A stretch of 51,109 nucleotides of DNA from Gammaproteobacteria bacterium (GTDB lineage Bacteria; Pseudomonadota; Gammaproteobacteria; Steroidobacterales; Rariloculaceae). The notes below the pieces were generated by a model that saw only the letters and a program-made list of their open reading frames with translations, was not told the origin of the DNA and made no database searches. The stretch covers positions 1-51,109 of the forward strand of contig JAJEFE010000048.1 of the NCBI GenBank assembly GCA_022820625.1. The letters run 5' to 3'. Positions within the stretch are counted from its first letter, which is position 1; each line of letters begins with the position of its first letter. This document shows, in pieces, positions 1-7,641 of the stretch. A program made the position numbers and the translations under genes.

Positions 1-113
1 CCCGTGGACAGCCCGTGGATAACGCTGCGTCAACGCCCACTTGAACGTGTCGGATTAATCCACCACGTCAGTGGTTTGACCAGGAAGATAATCCGACCAG
101 ATGGGGTGGTGGG
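1..113. other. Left window edge, non-coding, inverted-repeat sequence
   Basis: No gene is seen here. Bases 6-25 recur in inverted orientation at 51071-51090 with one mismatch. Within it CGTGGATAA (14-22) is one base from a DnaA box on the complementary strand. The block TGGGGTGGTG at 102-111 recurs at 742-751 and 777-786, on the other side of the NYN gene. Confidence 0.4.
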
Positions 114-698
114 TTAGTGGAAGAATGTGCCTAACAACACCTGCGGCGGGAAAGCGGCATGCAAGACCTTTATACCCCGCGTTTCGAGGAACTCGACCAG
201 AGGAATGAAGTCCTTGTCAGATGAGAGGAGGACCGCGGTATCGTAGTTGTCGACCCACGCAAGCCTTATCATGTCGGTGGCGATGCGGATATCCACACCC
301 TTCTCTTCGGTGCCGCGCATATCGGCTCCGCAAGACGGACACAGCGGGACCGCTTCCTGGCAAGCGGGACACTGGGGCGGGGAGCGCTTGCGTTGCCTCG
401 GGACGATGGACACGGAAACGCCGGGGAATCTGTCCACGACGGTGGTGGCCCATCGGCGCAGCGAGCGATCGCGTGCGCTGTTCGGGTCGTAGGATCCGTA
501 AAAGTTGAGGCCCTGGTACTGCGTGGGCGATTGGGCGGCAATGCACTGTCCGGCCGCCCGGGCCAGGACCGGACCGAGAGCGGACCAGTCGGTAAGGAAC
601 TCCCTGTCGGCCTGTCGCATGGAAAGCGTGTAATTCCAGAAGTCCACGAACACCCGGACGCGATGGCGAGGCGTAGTCGGGGCGTCGTCGTCCGGCAT
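114..698 (-). CDS. NYN-domain (PIN-like) nuclease family protein with zinc ribbon
   Basis: A 194-residue soluble protein with the NYN/LabA-like PIN fold. The N-terminal strand ends in VDFWN, which carries the first acidic residue. KGVDIRIATDM supplies the central Asp, and SSDKDF supplies the last acidic pair. This set is expected of a metal-dependent RNase, but activity is inferred. A CPAC...CPSC zinc ribbon is inserted before the KGVD motif. The start at 698 (MPDDDAP) is chosen because the longer reading from 839 adds 47 low-complexity residues and runs through a hairpin at 722-743. There is no obvious Shine-Dalgarno sequence. It stands alone, next to a toxin-antitoxin pair. NYN proteins occur in RNA turnover and defence settings; the role here is unknown. 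Confidence 0.8.
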   Translation of the reverse strand: MPDDDAPTTPRHRVRVFVDFWNYTLSMRQADREFLTDWSALGPVLARAAGQCIAAQSPTQYQGLNFYGSYDPNSARDRSLRRWATTVVDRFPGVSVSIVPRQRKRSPPQCPACQEAVPLCPSCGADMRGTEEKGVDIRIATDMIRLAWVDNYDTAVLLSSDKDFIPLVEFLETRGIKVLHAAFPPQVLLGTFFH

Positions 699-721
699 GT
701 GATCGGTGGCCCTTATAAATT

Positions 722-743
722 CAGGGACGCCGAAGCGTCCCTG
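722..743. repeat. Perfect hairpin, 9-bp stem with CGAA loop
   Basis: CAGGGACGC, loop CGAA, GCGTCCCTG. It lies just upstream of the NYN gene (start 698, minus strand), so it is either in its leader or an operator. It is directly followed by the repeated block TGGGGTGGTG (742-751 and 777-786). No other structure is seen in 787-968. Confidence 0.5.
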
Positions 744-968
744 GGGTGGTGATGCTCGGCCCCCATTGAGTCCCGCTGGGGTGGTGAGCCGAGGGGTATT
801 AATGCATGTCAGTTTGGGGACTGATGTGCTGATTGTCAACCGCGGTGCGGAGGAGTGTGCTGGGCCAGCAGCGCCTAGTTGTAACGAGCAGCTGGCGGAC
901 GCTGCCTCAATCTTATTGCAATCGGCGCGGGTCGCCGTTGTTGGCCTCTCCCAGACTTCCCGGTTCCG

Positions 969-1511
969 TTAACCCCGAAACCACCCTCCAAACTCCAAAA
1001 CGCGCAGCCGCCGAGCCACGGCGCGGGAAGAAGCAGGAAACCAGGCCAACTCACGTCCCGCACCGTCGCGGGATTGGGCGGAGCGAGCCCGAATGCCGTG
1101 CAAACCCGTTTCCTTGACCCGCTCCCCGATGCGCTGGCAACGAGCATGGGCCACTGGCACCCCATCTTCATCATGCGGATAAGTATTGGGCAAGCCAGCC
1201 GCGCGCAGGCCAGCCGCAGTGTGAGCCTCGCACACGATCTGTCGGTGGGGCAGGGCGCATCCGACCAGGACGGGTCCTGTTTCGTCGCGAAGATCCTCCG
1301 GTTCGTACGGCCAATGCGCGACGAAGGTGCTCAGATTCAACCGCGCCGTCAACATGTCTTCGTTGAGATAGAGTACCGGGAAACTGTCCGGCGGATTCCA
1401 CCGCCCGCCTCGACGGCCCGCGAAACCGGGGTCGAGGGGGTTCTCCCAGGCCGGGTCGGCGATACGCCACCATTCCCGGCCGTCGGGAAGTGTTTCCCGC
1501 AGGAATTCCAC
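969..1511 (-). CDS. RES-domain toxin (NAD+-degrading family)
   Basis: A 180-residue RES-family toxin. The hallmark stretch reads WRIADPAWENP, then GRRGGRWNPP and FPVLYLNEDMLTA. This is the conserved Arg plus GGRWNP plus Leu-Tyr-Leu core of RES toxins, which degrade NAD+ in characterised members. The GTG start at 1511 begins two bases after the stop of the antitoxin gene, and VEFLRETLP is the first RES-like sequence in frame; the open frame extends upstream only as a shadow of the antitoxin gene. The two genes form a tightly coupled operon in the usual antitoxin-first order. The length is normal for the family and no key block is missing, so the toxin looks intact. Confidence 0.88.
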   Translation of the reverse strand: MEFLRETLPDGREWWRIADPAWENPLDPGFAGRRGGRWNPPDSFPVLYLNEDMLTARLNLSTFVAHWPYEPEDLRDETGPVLVGCALPHRQIVCEAHTAAGLRAAGLPNTYPHDEDGVPVAHARCQRIGERVKETGLHGIRARSAQSRDGAGRELAWFPASSRAVARRLRVLEFGGWFRG

Positions 1512-1513
1512 GC

Positions 1514-1963
1514 TCAGCCGTGGGCCTGCTCGAATGCGAACATTTCGCGGCACGCGGCCAAAATGCCCCGGGTATCGCCCGCCGCCAGCAATTCCAGCAG
1601 GGAAACGCCGTTGAGGGCCGGTATCGGGCGGCGAACCGCCGCGGGGATTCTGTCGCGCTTGAGGTAATGCACCAGCAAATCGGTGGCGGCGGCCAGATCC
1701 GACAAGACAGTCTTTCGCTCGGCGGGCGCGCCCTGGCGCAGCCACTTGCCGATCGCCTGGCGGCTGACGCCGAAGCAGCGAGCCGCCTCCGCCTGGCTGA
1801 GACCCCACGCCCTGAGAGTGCGCGCGAAGGATCGCGCGGCCCGCCGGCGATCGAGACTGTCGGCGAACGCATCGAGCCAGGCGTCCTCGTGTCCGTGCGC
1901 GGCGAATACGTGAAGCGCCGCCTCTTCCGGACCGAGTTTCCGGAGTACCGTTTCTGGGCGCAT
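1514..1963 (-). CDS. Xre/MbcA-type antitoxin of the RES toxin
   Basis: A 149-residue antitoxin of the Xre-RES type. The N-terminal half contains a helix-turn-helix (WGLSQAEAARCFGVSRQAIGKW). The C-terminal half (LLELLAAGDTRGILAACREM) resembles the DUF2384 toxin-binding part. The start at 1963 is preferred over 2008 because GGAGAG lies six bases before it. In the leader on the minus strand two TTGACA hexamers occur (about 2009-2035), compatible with a promoter and autoregulation as known for this family. It is directly followed by the RES toxin with a two-base gap. Confidence 0.87.
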   Translation of the reverse strand: MRPETVLRKLGPEEAALHVFAAHGHEDAWLDAFADSLDRRRAARSFARTLRAWGLSQAEAARCFGVSRQAIGKWLRQGAPAERKTVLSDLAAATDLLVHYLKRDRIPAAVRRPIPALNGVSLLELLAAGDTRGILAACREMFAFEQAHG

Positions 1964-2427
1964 AACCAACTCTCCGCGCATAGCCTGATCCCTGTAACTA
2001 GCAACCATCTGTCAACCGCTACCTAATGTCAACTCAATCGTAGTGAATTACCTTTCCCATTCAGCAATCTATTCCACCTCTTGGACAAGTAGAGTAATTC
2101 GCCATTTCAGCCAGAAACGCGCAAAGTCCAGCGATCCGCGGTCTCGTCGTCGTACTAGGCGCCAGCGATCAATCTGTTCTTCGTCGACAAGTCGGTACGC
2201 TCTGAGCCGTGGGCGCGGAAACGGGTGTGCCACGACTTAAGGGATTGCGAATAGGCGCAGCTAACAAACTGCGTTTTTGGGTTGCGAGTCGGTCACCGGC
2301 GCATTAGAGTTTGTGCAGATACCCGCTGGCAGCGTGCTGTCGGCTCAGGGGCTGCTCTTCGGAGTGGCCCTTGCTTTTTTTTGGGGAGTGAACCCTCATG
2401 GGCACCCGCGTCGATGCAGGGTGCTGG
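1964..2427. other. Intergenic region without recognised gene
   Basis: About 460 bases. The right flank of the antitoxin promoter (TTGACA repeats near 2009-2035) is the only assignable signal. Base composition at 2040-2110 is more AT-rich than the surroundings. An eight-T run near 2376 could belong to a plus-strand terminator, but the preceding stem is weak. The short open frames lack recognisable domains. Confidence 0.3.
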
Positions 2428-3162
2428 CTACGAGGCGCCGCGGCGGAAGGACGAGCGGACGCGCTCCGGCAGGGTGATGCCGACAAATGCGGTGGCGGGA
2501 TAAAGGTAGTCCTCGCCGCTCTCGTCGACGATACGCAGATCCCCAGCGGCGAGCGCGTCCTCGTCGGGCAGGGCTCGGTAGATCTTGTGCAGTTCGAGGG
2601 AGACCGGATAGCCGGCGTTTTCGACGCAGACGAAATACTCGGCGGGGCTGGCTGTTCGTGTACTCATGGTCAGTCCGGGTAGCGTTTGCGTTTCACTTCG
2701 CGGCGACCGATGCCGCGGGTGATCCTTTACTGAAAGGATACGGCGTAGCCAATCCGGCGTGAACGGTTCCCTGTTCCACCTGTCGTGCTCAGGACAAACC
2801 TGCCATTCGGGCGGTGCGAAGATATCGGCAGTATCGAGAACGATGTAGCGTTGGGCGCCCGTAGTGAGGTCCAGCCTTCCGTTGGCGCCGATTACCCACA
2901 AATCCTGTGGTTCCAGACTGGCGGTGGCGCCCGTCTCGTGCGCAAACAGTAGGGCCGGCAAGGTTGCCGGGGGGACCTTGAACCTGCGCATGGGTTCCTC
3001 GTACAGCGTCACGGTGGCGGATTCGGTCGACCACCCTTCGGGGAGTGAGGCGTCCAACTCGCCGTAGAGCGAACTCAGGCGGCAAATCCAGTCGTCGACG
3101 CGCTGCTGGACGTAAGGGGCGTCGATGGACATGGTGGTTACTTCGTCGAGGACTGTGGCCAT
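2428..3162 (-). CDS. Hypothetical protein, apparent fusion of two small unknown modules
   Basis: A 244-residue open frame with two parts. Residues 1-145 form a soluble unknown domain (WICRLSSLYGELDASLPEGW; DLWVIGANGRLDL; REPFTPDWLRRIL). Residues 166-244 form a compact second domain (YFVCVENAGYPVSLELHKIY; VDESGEDYLYP; PERVRSSF) that would make a complete small protein from Met166 (2667). The 20-residue linker between them is Arg/His-rich and lacks hydrophobics. In the next frame the same DNA reads SKGSPAASVAAK followed by a stop. This suggests that a one-base indel near 2725-2740 joined two formerly separate, closely spaced genes. I do not recognise a function for either part. It is unclear whether 3162 or 3132 is the start. 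Confidence 0.55.
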   Translation of the reverse strand: MATVLDEVTTMSIDAPYVQQRVDDWICRLSSLYGELDASLPEGWSTESATVTLYEEPMRRFKVPPATLPALLFAHETGATASLEPQDLWVIGANGRLDLTTGAQRYIVLDTADIFAPPEWQVCPEHDRWNREPFTPDWLRRILSVKDHPRHRSPRSETQTLPGLTMSTRTASPAEYFVCVENAGYPVSLELHKIYRALPDEDALAAGDLRIVDESGEDYLYPATAFVGITLPERVRSSFRRGAS

Positions 3163-3308
3163 GTGTCGGTGCAGGGTCTGTGGACTGTGAGTAGCGTATG
3201 GCTGAAGTCAGCGGGAATCAACCCGGGACACCGTCGCTCATCCCCGAGCTCATGCGCATCAGCGTGTCGGCACCGTCGTTGAGGCTCAATCAGGTTGGGA
3301 GCACATTT

Positions 3309-3321
3309 ATTGCATCGCAAT
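3309..3321. promoter_or_regulatory. Palindromic operator candidate upstream of fitA-like gene
   Basis: ATTGC-ATC-GCAAT, a perfect 5-bp inverted repeat with a 3-base spacer, 42 bases before the antitoxin start. Ribbon-helix-helix antitoxins usually repress their own promoter from such sites. The assignment is by position and symmetry only. Confidence 0.45.
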
Positions 3322-3363
3322 CATTGTGTAGATTGACGCACTTGAATCATGGGAGGTACGACC

Positions 3364-3609
3364 ATGGCTAGCATCACAATCCGCAATCTGGATGACGAGG
3401 TGAAGACGCGCCTGCGGGTACGCGCCGCCGAGCACCATCGCTCCATGGAAGAGGAGGCGCGGGTGATTCTGCGCGAGGCCGTGTGCGGGGAGACGGCCGG
3501 GCCCCGGAATTTGGCCGAATTCACCCGTGAGTGCTTCGGCCCGCTTGGCGGCGTGGACCTGGAACTCCCGGCGCGCGGCCCGCTGCGCGAACCCCCGGAT
3601 TTCTCTTGA
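3364..3609 (+). CDS. FitA-type ribbon-helix-helix antitoxin, orphan
   Basis: An 81-residue protein that starts MASITIRNLDDEVKTRLRVR, the classic FitA/VapB ribbon-helix-helix N-terminus, followed by HHRSMEEEARVILREAV. The C-terminal part (LAEFTRECFGPLGGVDLELP) matches the usual toxin-binding tail. The start at 3364 is chosen over 3349 because GGGAGG lies about eight bases upstream and the fold begins at MASITI. The PIN toxin (FitB/VapC) that normally follows is absent: the next 99 bases carry a TTAAC repeat cluster and then an ATPase gene. It is therefore an orphan antitoxin, either a relic of a lost pair or a solitary regulator. Confidence 0.85.
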   Translation: MASITIRNLDDEVKTRLRVRAAEHHRSMEEEARVILREAVCGETAGPRNLAEFTRECFGPLGGVDLELPARGPLREPPDFS

Positions 3610-3639
3610 GACGCGCTTATGGATGAGTGCGCTCCAAAG

Positions 3640-3691
3640 AAATTAACAAGATTAACGGTGTTAACAGACTTCTTGTTAAACCTGTTAATTT
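3640..3691. promoter_or_regulatory. TTAAC repeat cluster upstream of the AAA ATPase
   Basis: Several TTAAC/GTTAA units lie within 52 bases between the orphan antitoxin and the ATPase gene. The outer arms AAATTAACA (3640-3648) and its complement TGTTAATTT (3683-3691) form an inverted repeat, with GTTAAC at the centre. It sits 18 bases before the ATPase start. It is either a multi-site operator or a structured leader. Confidence 0.4.
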
Positions 3692-3708
3692 TGTGATAAA
3701 CAGACGAC

Positions 3709-4908
3709 ATGGACCCTCGTCGCAACCCGTTTGTCCCCGGAGCCGGTATCCAGCCGCGCGAACTGGCTGGCCGTCAGTCGCTGATCGAGGCGGCCAGTGT
3801 CGGCATGGACCGCGTTCTGGCTGGCCGCCCGGCCAAGGCCACGATGTTGCTCGGATTGCGGGGGGTCGGCAAGACTGTACTACTGAACCGGCTCCGCGAC
3901 CGCGCGGAACAGCAAGGGTATCGCACAGTCCGGATTGAGGCGCCGGAAGGCGAAGCGCTCCCGGAATTGCTGGTACCGGAACTGCGGCGAACCATCTACG
4001 CTCTCGACCTGCGGCGCGCGGCGGGCGGCCGCTTGCGCCGCGCTGCCGGCGTACTGGCGAATTTTGCCCGGGCGTTCAAGGTCAGGATGGGCGACCTGGA
4101 GTTCAGCGTTGACCTTGCGCCCGGCGAAGCGGACACAGGCAGGCTGGAACAGGATTTACCGCGCCTGCTGATCGCTGTCGCCGAGGCGGCTGCAGAGCGG
4201 GAAACCGCCGTGGGGCTATTCATCGACGAAGTGCAGTACCTGTCGAACGAGGAGTTGGCCGCGGTCATCGTCGCCTGCCACGAAATCGCGCAGAGGAATC
4301 TGCCGTTGCTGTTCATCGGCGCAGGGCTCCCCCAGATCGCCGCATTGTCCGGCAAGGCCAAGTCCTATGCGGAACGGCTGTTCGATTTTCCGCAGGTCGG
4401 GCGGCTCGAGCGCGACGACGCGCGGCAGGCACTGACCAAGCCGGCTTCGGCCGAAGGGGCGTCGTTCGACGATGCCGCGCTTGAGGCCATGCTCGACGCG
4501 ACGCAACGCTATCCCTACTTCATCCAGGAATGGGGCTTTCACGTCTGGAACGCGGCGCCGGGCAGTCCCATCACCCGCGACATGGTGCATGCCGCCACCC
4601 CGCACGTGATAGCGCACCTCGACAACAACTTCTTCCGCGTGCGTTTCGACCAGTTGACGCCCCTGGAACAGAAATACCTGCGTGCCATGGCGGAACTGGA
4701 TCCCGGCCCGATTCTGACCGGGCAGGTCGCGACGATTCTGGGAACGCGCGCCAGTTCCGTTGCCACAGTGCGGCAGCGCCTGATCAACAAGGGCATGGTC
4801 TGGAGCCAGAGGCACGGCGAAACCGCATTCACCGTTCCCTTGTTCGGCGCGTTCATGAAACGCCAGATGCCCGAACTGCTCAAGCACACTCCGAATCGGC
4901 GAACGTGA
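3709..4908 (+). CDS. AAA ATPase with C-terminal winged-helix-like region
   Basis: A 399-residue cytoplasmic ATP-binding protein. Walker A is GLRGVGKT (residues 49-56) and Walker B is VGLFIDEVQYL. The sequence LLFIGAGLPQI follows at the sensor-1 position. The C-terminal 100 residues (LTPLEQKYLRAMAEL, then TRASSVATVRQRLINKGMV) look like a winged helix, as in Orc1/Cdc6-like and ATPase_2 family proteins. Proteins of this build are common single genes in bacteria and their role is mostly unknown. Its leader is a TTAAC repeat cluster, and it follows an orphan FitA-type antitoxin by 99 bases. Start 3709 (MDPRRNPF) matches the typical N-terminus, although no strong Shine-Dalgarno sequence is seen. 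Confidence 0.85.
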   Translation: MDPRRNPFVPGAGIQPRELAGRQSLIEAASVGMDRVLAGRPAKATMLLGLRGVGKTVLLNRLRDRAEQQGYRTVRIEAPEGEALPELLVPELRRTIYALDLRRAAGGRLRRAAGVLANFARAFKVRMGDLEFSVDLAPGEADTGRLEQDLPRLLIAVAEAAAERETAVGLFIDEVQYLSNEELAAVIVACHEIAQRNLPLLFIGAGLPQIAALSGKAKSYAERLFDFPQVGRLERDDARQALTKPASAEGASFDDAALEAMLDATQRYPYFIQEWGFHVWNAAPGSPITRDMVHAATPHVIAHLDNNFFRVRFDQLTPLEQKYLRAMAELDPGPILTGQVATILGTRASSVATVRQRLINKGMVWSQRHGETAFTVPLFGAFMKRQMPELLKHTPNRRT

Positions 4909-4995
4909 GAGCAACGGAGTTCGGTTGACGCTGCGAGGGCCATGCCGGGAACGTTTTCGCTAAATTGGCCGCATGCACGCGTCCCGTCTCCCCAA

Positions 4996-7470
4996 TCACG
5001 GCCCGGGCAGCAGTTCCCATCGTTCGGCGGCCACTGATTCGATCCGCTCTCGGGAGAAGAATACCGGGAAGTACCGGTCGTTGGCCCACAGTTCGAACAG
5101 GTTGCCGTAGTAGGCGGAATCGGGATCGCCCACCTGACCGGGGGTGTTGGTGCCCACGGCCCGGTCCCAGTCGGCGGTGTCGACGATGATGCGGAACGAC
5201 GCGCCGCTCGTCTGGTTGTCGCCGGCCCCGCTGTTGTTGACGGTGTAGGAGTTTCCGCCCCTCGGCAGCGGGCCCACCGTGTAACGGTCGTGCATTTCGC
5301 CCGTCAGGGCGTGAGACAGCGGATGATAGATCGTGGCGTGTTTGTAGTCCGGCTGGCCGTACCACCAGTCGTCCATGTTGTCACCGAGCTTCTCCCGCAG
5401 ATCCTGCACACCGCCGGTGAGGCTCTCGGCCAGCAGCCGATCGCGGCCGGCGATCGGGTCGCTGCCGAACTCGCCGCCCGGCGCGAGAACATGATCGATG
5501 ATCACCGACATGGAAACGCCCCGGATGATCTCCCGGCCCTCACCCGGTACCAGCAACTCGTGCATCGCCCGTTGCAGTCTGCGTTCGAACGCGACGTAAA
5601 TCCCGGCCGCCACCGATGCCGGATCCAGATCGTAGTCCCAGTCCAGCAACAGACGCCGCGCCCGATTCGCATCGCCCTCGTCCAGTTCCACGTACTCGAG
5701 CAGGGGAACGAGGGTTCGCGCGGGTATCGACAGCGTATCCATCTGCAGGTCCATCATGTCCGCCATGGAATGGCGGCGCCCCGAGTCCAGGACTTCGGAC
5801 ACCCTGGCCCACCGGTACGGATCCGACCACTCGAATCCGATGGCATCGAAGTGCGGATAGTCATCCGGCGTCAGTTGGTTGTTCGCCGTGGCGAAAAATC
5901 CTTCGGCGGGATTGAAAGAGCTCGGTTTGGCGACGATAGGCAGGTACCCGTCCCACTCGTAGCGGCCGTCGCCCGGAACCGGAACCAGCCCGGAGAAGTT
6001 GCGGCGGATGGGCGCAATCCCCACGGACTGCCAGCCGATGTTTCCGTCCCGGTCGGCCCAGACCATGTTTTCACCGGGAATATTGGAGTAGTTGGACGCT
6101 TCGACGAACTCTTCCCATGTCGTGGCCTGATTCATTCGCAAACTCGCAAGATACGGCGCTCCCCCCGGCTCAAGCCACGCAGCCCGTACCGCGTAGGCGA
6201 CGTTGTTGTCCGGGTCCTGGTAGACCACCGGACCGTGCCGCGTGTACTTCAGTTCGACTTCCACCGGGGCCTGCTCCCTTACCGGGATGGTCTCGGCGAT
6301 CACCGTCATCCGCTCCCAATTGTTGCGGTAGCGGTAGCGGTTCGGATCGGAAGGGTCCGTCCGGTAGACGTACAGGTCCTCGCTGTCGGTGGCGAAGACG
6401 GTCAGACCCCACGCGCCGTGCCCGTTGTGGCCGATGCTCACTCCCGGGATCTCGGGCTCCCCGCCCCCGATCACATTCCACCCCGGCCCGACCAGGTGCG
6501 CCCAGTACCGCAGCGAAGGCGCCGACTGGGCCCGGTGCGGGTCGTTGGCCATGATCGGGTAGCCGCTTGCGCTCAGCCGGCCGCTGATGACCCAGTTGTT
6601 CGAACCCGTGTCCCGCTCATCCTGCCACTGCCCCAGGGCGTCCCGGCTCCGGTCGACTCCCGAAGCAAGCTGAATCCGCTCAAGGGCATCAGCATCCGCC
6701 CGGTACGCGGGCGCCAGATCGCTGCGCTCGAACCGGACGGGCTGACGAAAGGCCACATAAAGCCTGAGGATGTCGTCCTGCAGAAGGTTTTGGTCGATCG
6801 CCGGGTCCAGCCCGATGTCCGGATCCCTCGGGTGGAAGTTCGCAACGGCCTTGACCGCATCGACCCCGATACGGGCCACAGCCCGGCCGTAGTCGAGTTC
6901 GTTCCTGACATTCGACACCAGGCCCTGGTGCCGGGAAATCACGACTTCCGGAGTCCACCGTTGCGGACGAATGCCCAGAAGCTCGAAAGCCTCCGGCAGC
7001 AGCCCGGGATCGGCCTCGGTTTCGCCGATGTAGGCGTTCACGCCGTCCACGAATGCCGGGATGATGATGGAGCCGTGATCGTGGTAGTGGTTCATCTCCT
7101 GTGTCAGATCGCCGCGAAACCTGAACAGCCGGAAGCCGATGTCCCTGTCGAGTTCGTCGGCGCCCAGCATCTCGGCAACCGTACCCGTTGCCAGAGCCCG
7201 CCAGACTTCGAACTGGAACAAGCGGTCGCGAGCTGCGGCGTAGCCCTGGGCGAAGAACAGGTCGTACTCCGTCCGGGCGTAGATGTGATTGATCCCCCAA
7301 CGGTCGCGAATGATTTCGACGGGCGCCGACAGCCCGTCGACCGCGATGGTCTGGGCTCGAACGGCGGGGCCGTATGCCGAGTGGAGGAAAAGCAGCACCA
7401 GCAGAGCCGAAACGGACAATACCCGCCGCAGACAGGCTCCCCCGGCCAAGCGTTGAATCACATTCGCCAT
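4996..7470 (-). CDS. Penicillin acylase family (Ntn-hydrolase) protein, exported
   Basis: An 824-residue precursor of a secreted amide hydrolase. A signal peptide with the hydrophobic core VLSVSALLVLLFLHSAYG ends near AVRAQ. The alpha-chain segment begins VEIIRDRWGINHIYA and contains FAQGYAAARDRLFQFE. The catalytic Ser is the Ser of SNNWVISG (about residue 290); in this family autocatalysis before this Ser frees the beta chain. PIMANDPH and the beta-chain Asn/Arg regions are present, so the enzyme looks complete. The substrate (beta-lactam, acyl-homoserine lactone or another amide) cannot be told. The start at 7470 has GGAG five bases upstream; 7482 and 7512 are alternatives. It is the last gene of the minus run that also contains the MBL gene. 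Confidence 0.88.
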   Translation of the reverse strand: MANVIQRLAGGACLRRVLSVSALLVLLFLHSAYGPAVRAQTIAVDGLSAPVEIIRDRWGINHIYARTEYDLFFAQGYAAARDRLFQFEVWRALATGTVAEMLGADELDRDIGFRLFRFRGDLTQEMNHYHDHGSIIIPAFVDGVNAYIGETEADPGLLPEAFELLGIRPQRWTPEVVISRHQGLVSNVRNELDYGRAVARIGVDAVKAVANFHPRDPDIGLDPAIDQNLLQDDILRLYVAFRQPVRFERSDLAPAYRADADALERIQLASGVDRSRDALGQWQDERDTGSNNWVISGRLSASGYPIMANDPHRAQSAPSLRYWAHLVGPGWNVIGGGEPEIPGVSIGHNGHGAWGLTVFATDSEDLYVYRTDPSDPNRYRYRNNWERMTVIAETIPVREQAPVEVELKYTRHGPVVYQDPDNNVAYAVRAAWLEPGGAPYLASLRMNQATTWEEFVEASNYSNIPGENMVWADRDGNIGWQSVGIAPIRRNFSGLVPVPGDGRYEWDGYLPIVAKPSSFNPAEGFFATANNQLTPDDYPHFDAIGFEWSDPYRWARVSEVLDSGRRHSMADMMDLQMDTLSIPARTLVPLLEYVELDEGDANRARRLLLDWDYDLDPASVAAGIYVAFERRLQRAMHELLVPGEGREIIRGVSMSVIIDHVLAPGGEFGSDPIAGRDRLLAESLTGGVQDLREKLGDNMDDWWYGQPDYKHATIYHPLSHALTGEMHDRYTVGPLPRGGNSYTVNNSGAGDNQTSGASFRIIVDTADWDRAVGTNTPGQVGDPDSAYYGNLFELWANDRYFPVFFSRERIESVAAERWELLPGP

Positions 7471-7641
7471 GGCAGCTCCCATAGTCTCCAGGTGCGGTTC
7501 CGACAACATCACTCAACCTGCAACAGCTTGCAAGCCGGACTCACGGGCCCTATGCGCTTGGTGCGTAACACACGCTCGATCCGAGAGCGCATTGCGGCAT
7601 TGGCGATTTGCGGTGCGCGTCGCGCCCGATGGCTCTATACC

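Noticed and set aside
14..22. DnaA box and replication origin at the left edge
   Set aside because: Only one near-match (TTATCCACG on the complement) with no cluster, AT-rich unwinding region or dnaA/dnaN genes.
1171..2004. 277-codon open frame overlapping the Xre and RES genes
   Set aside because: It is another frame of two well-supported toxin-antitoxin genes and is Arg/Pro rich without motifs.
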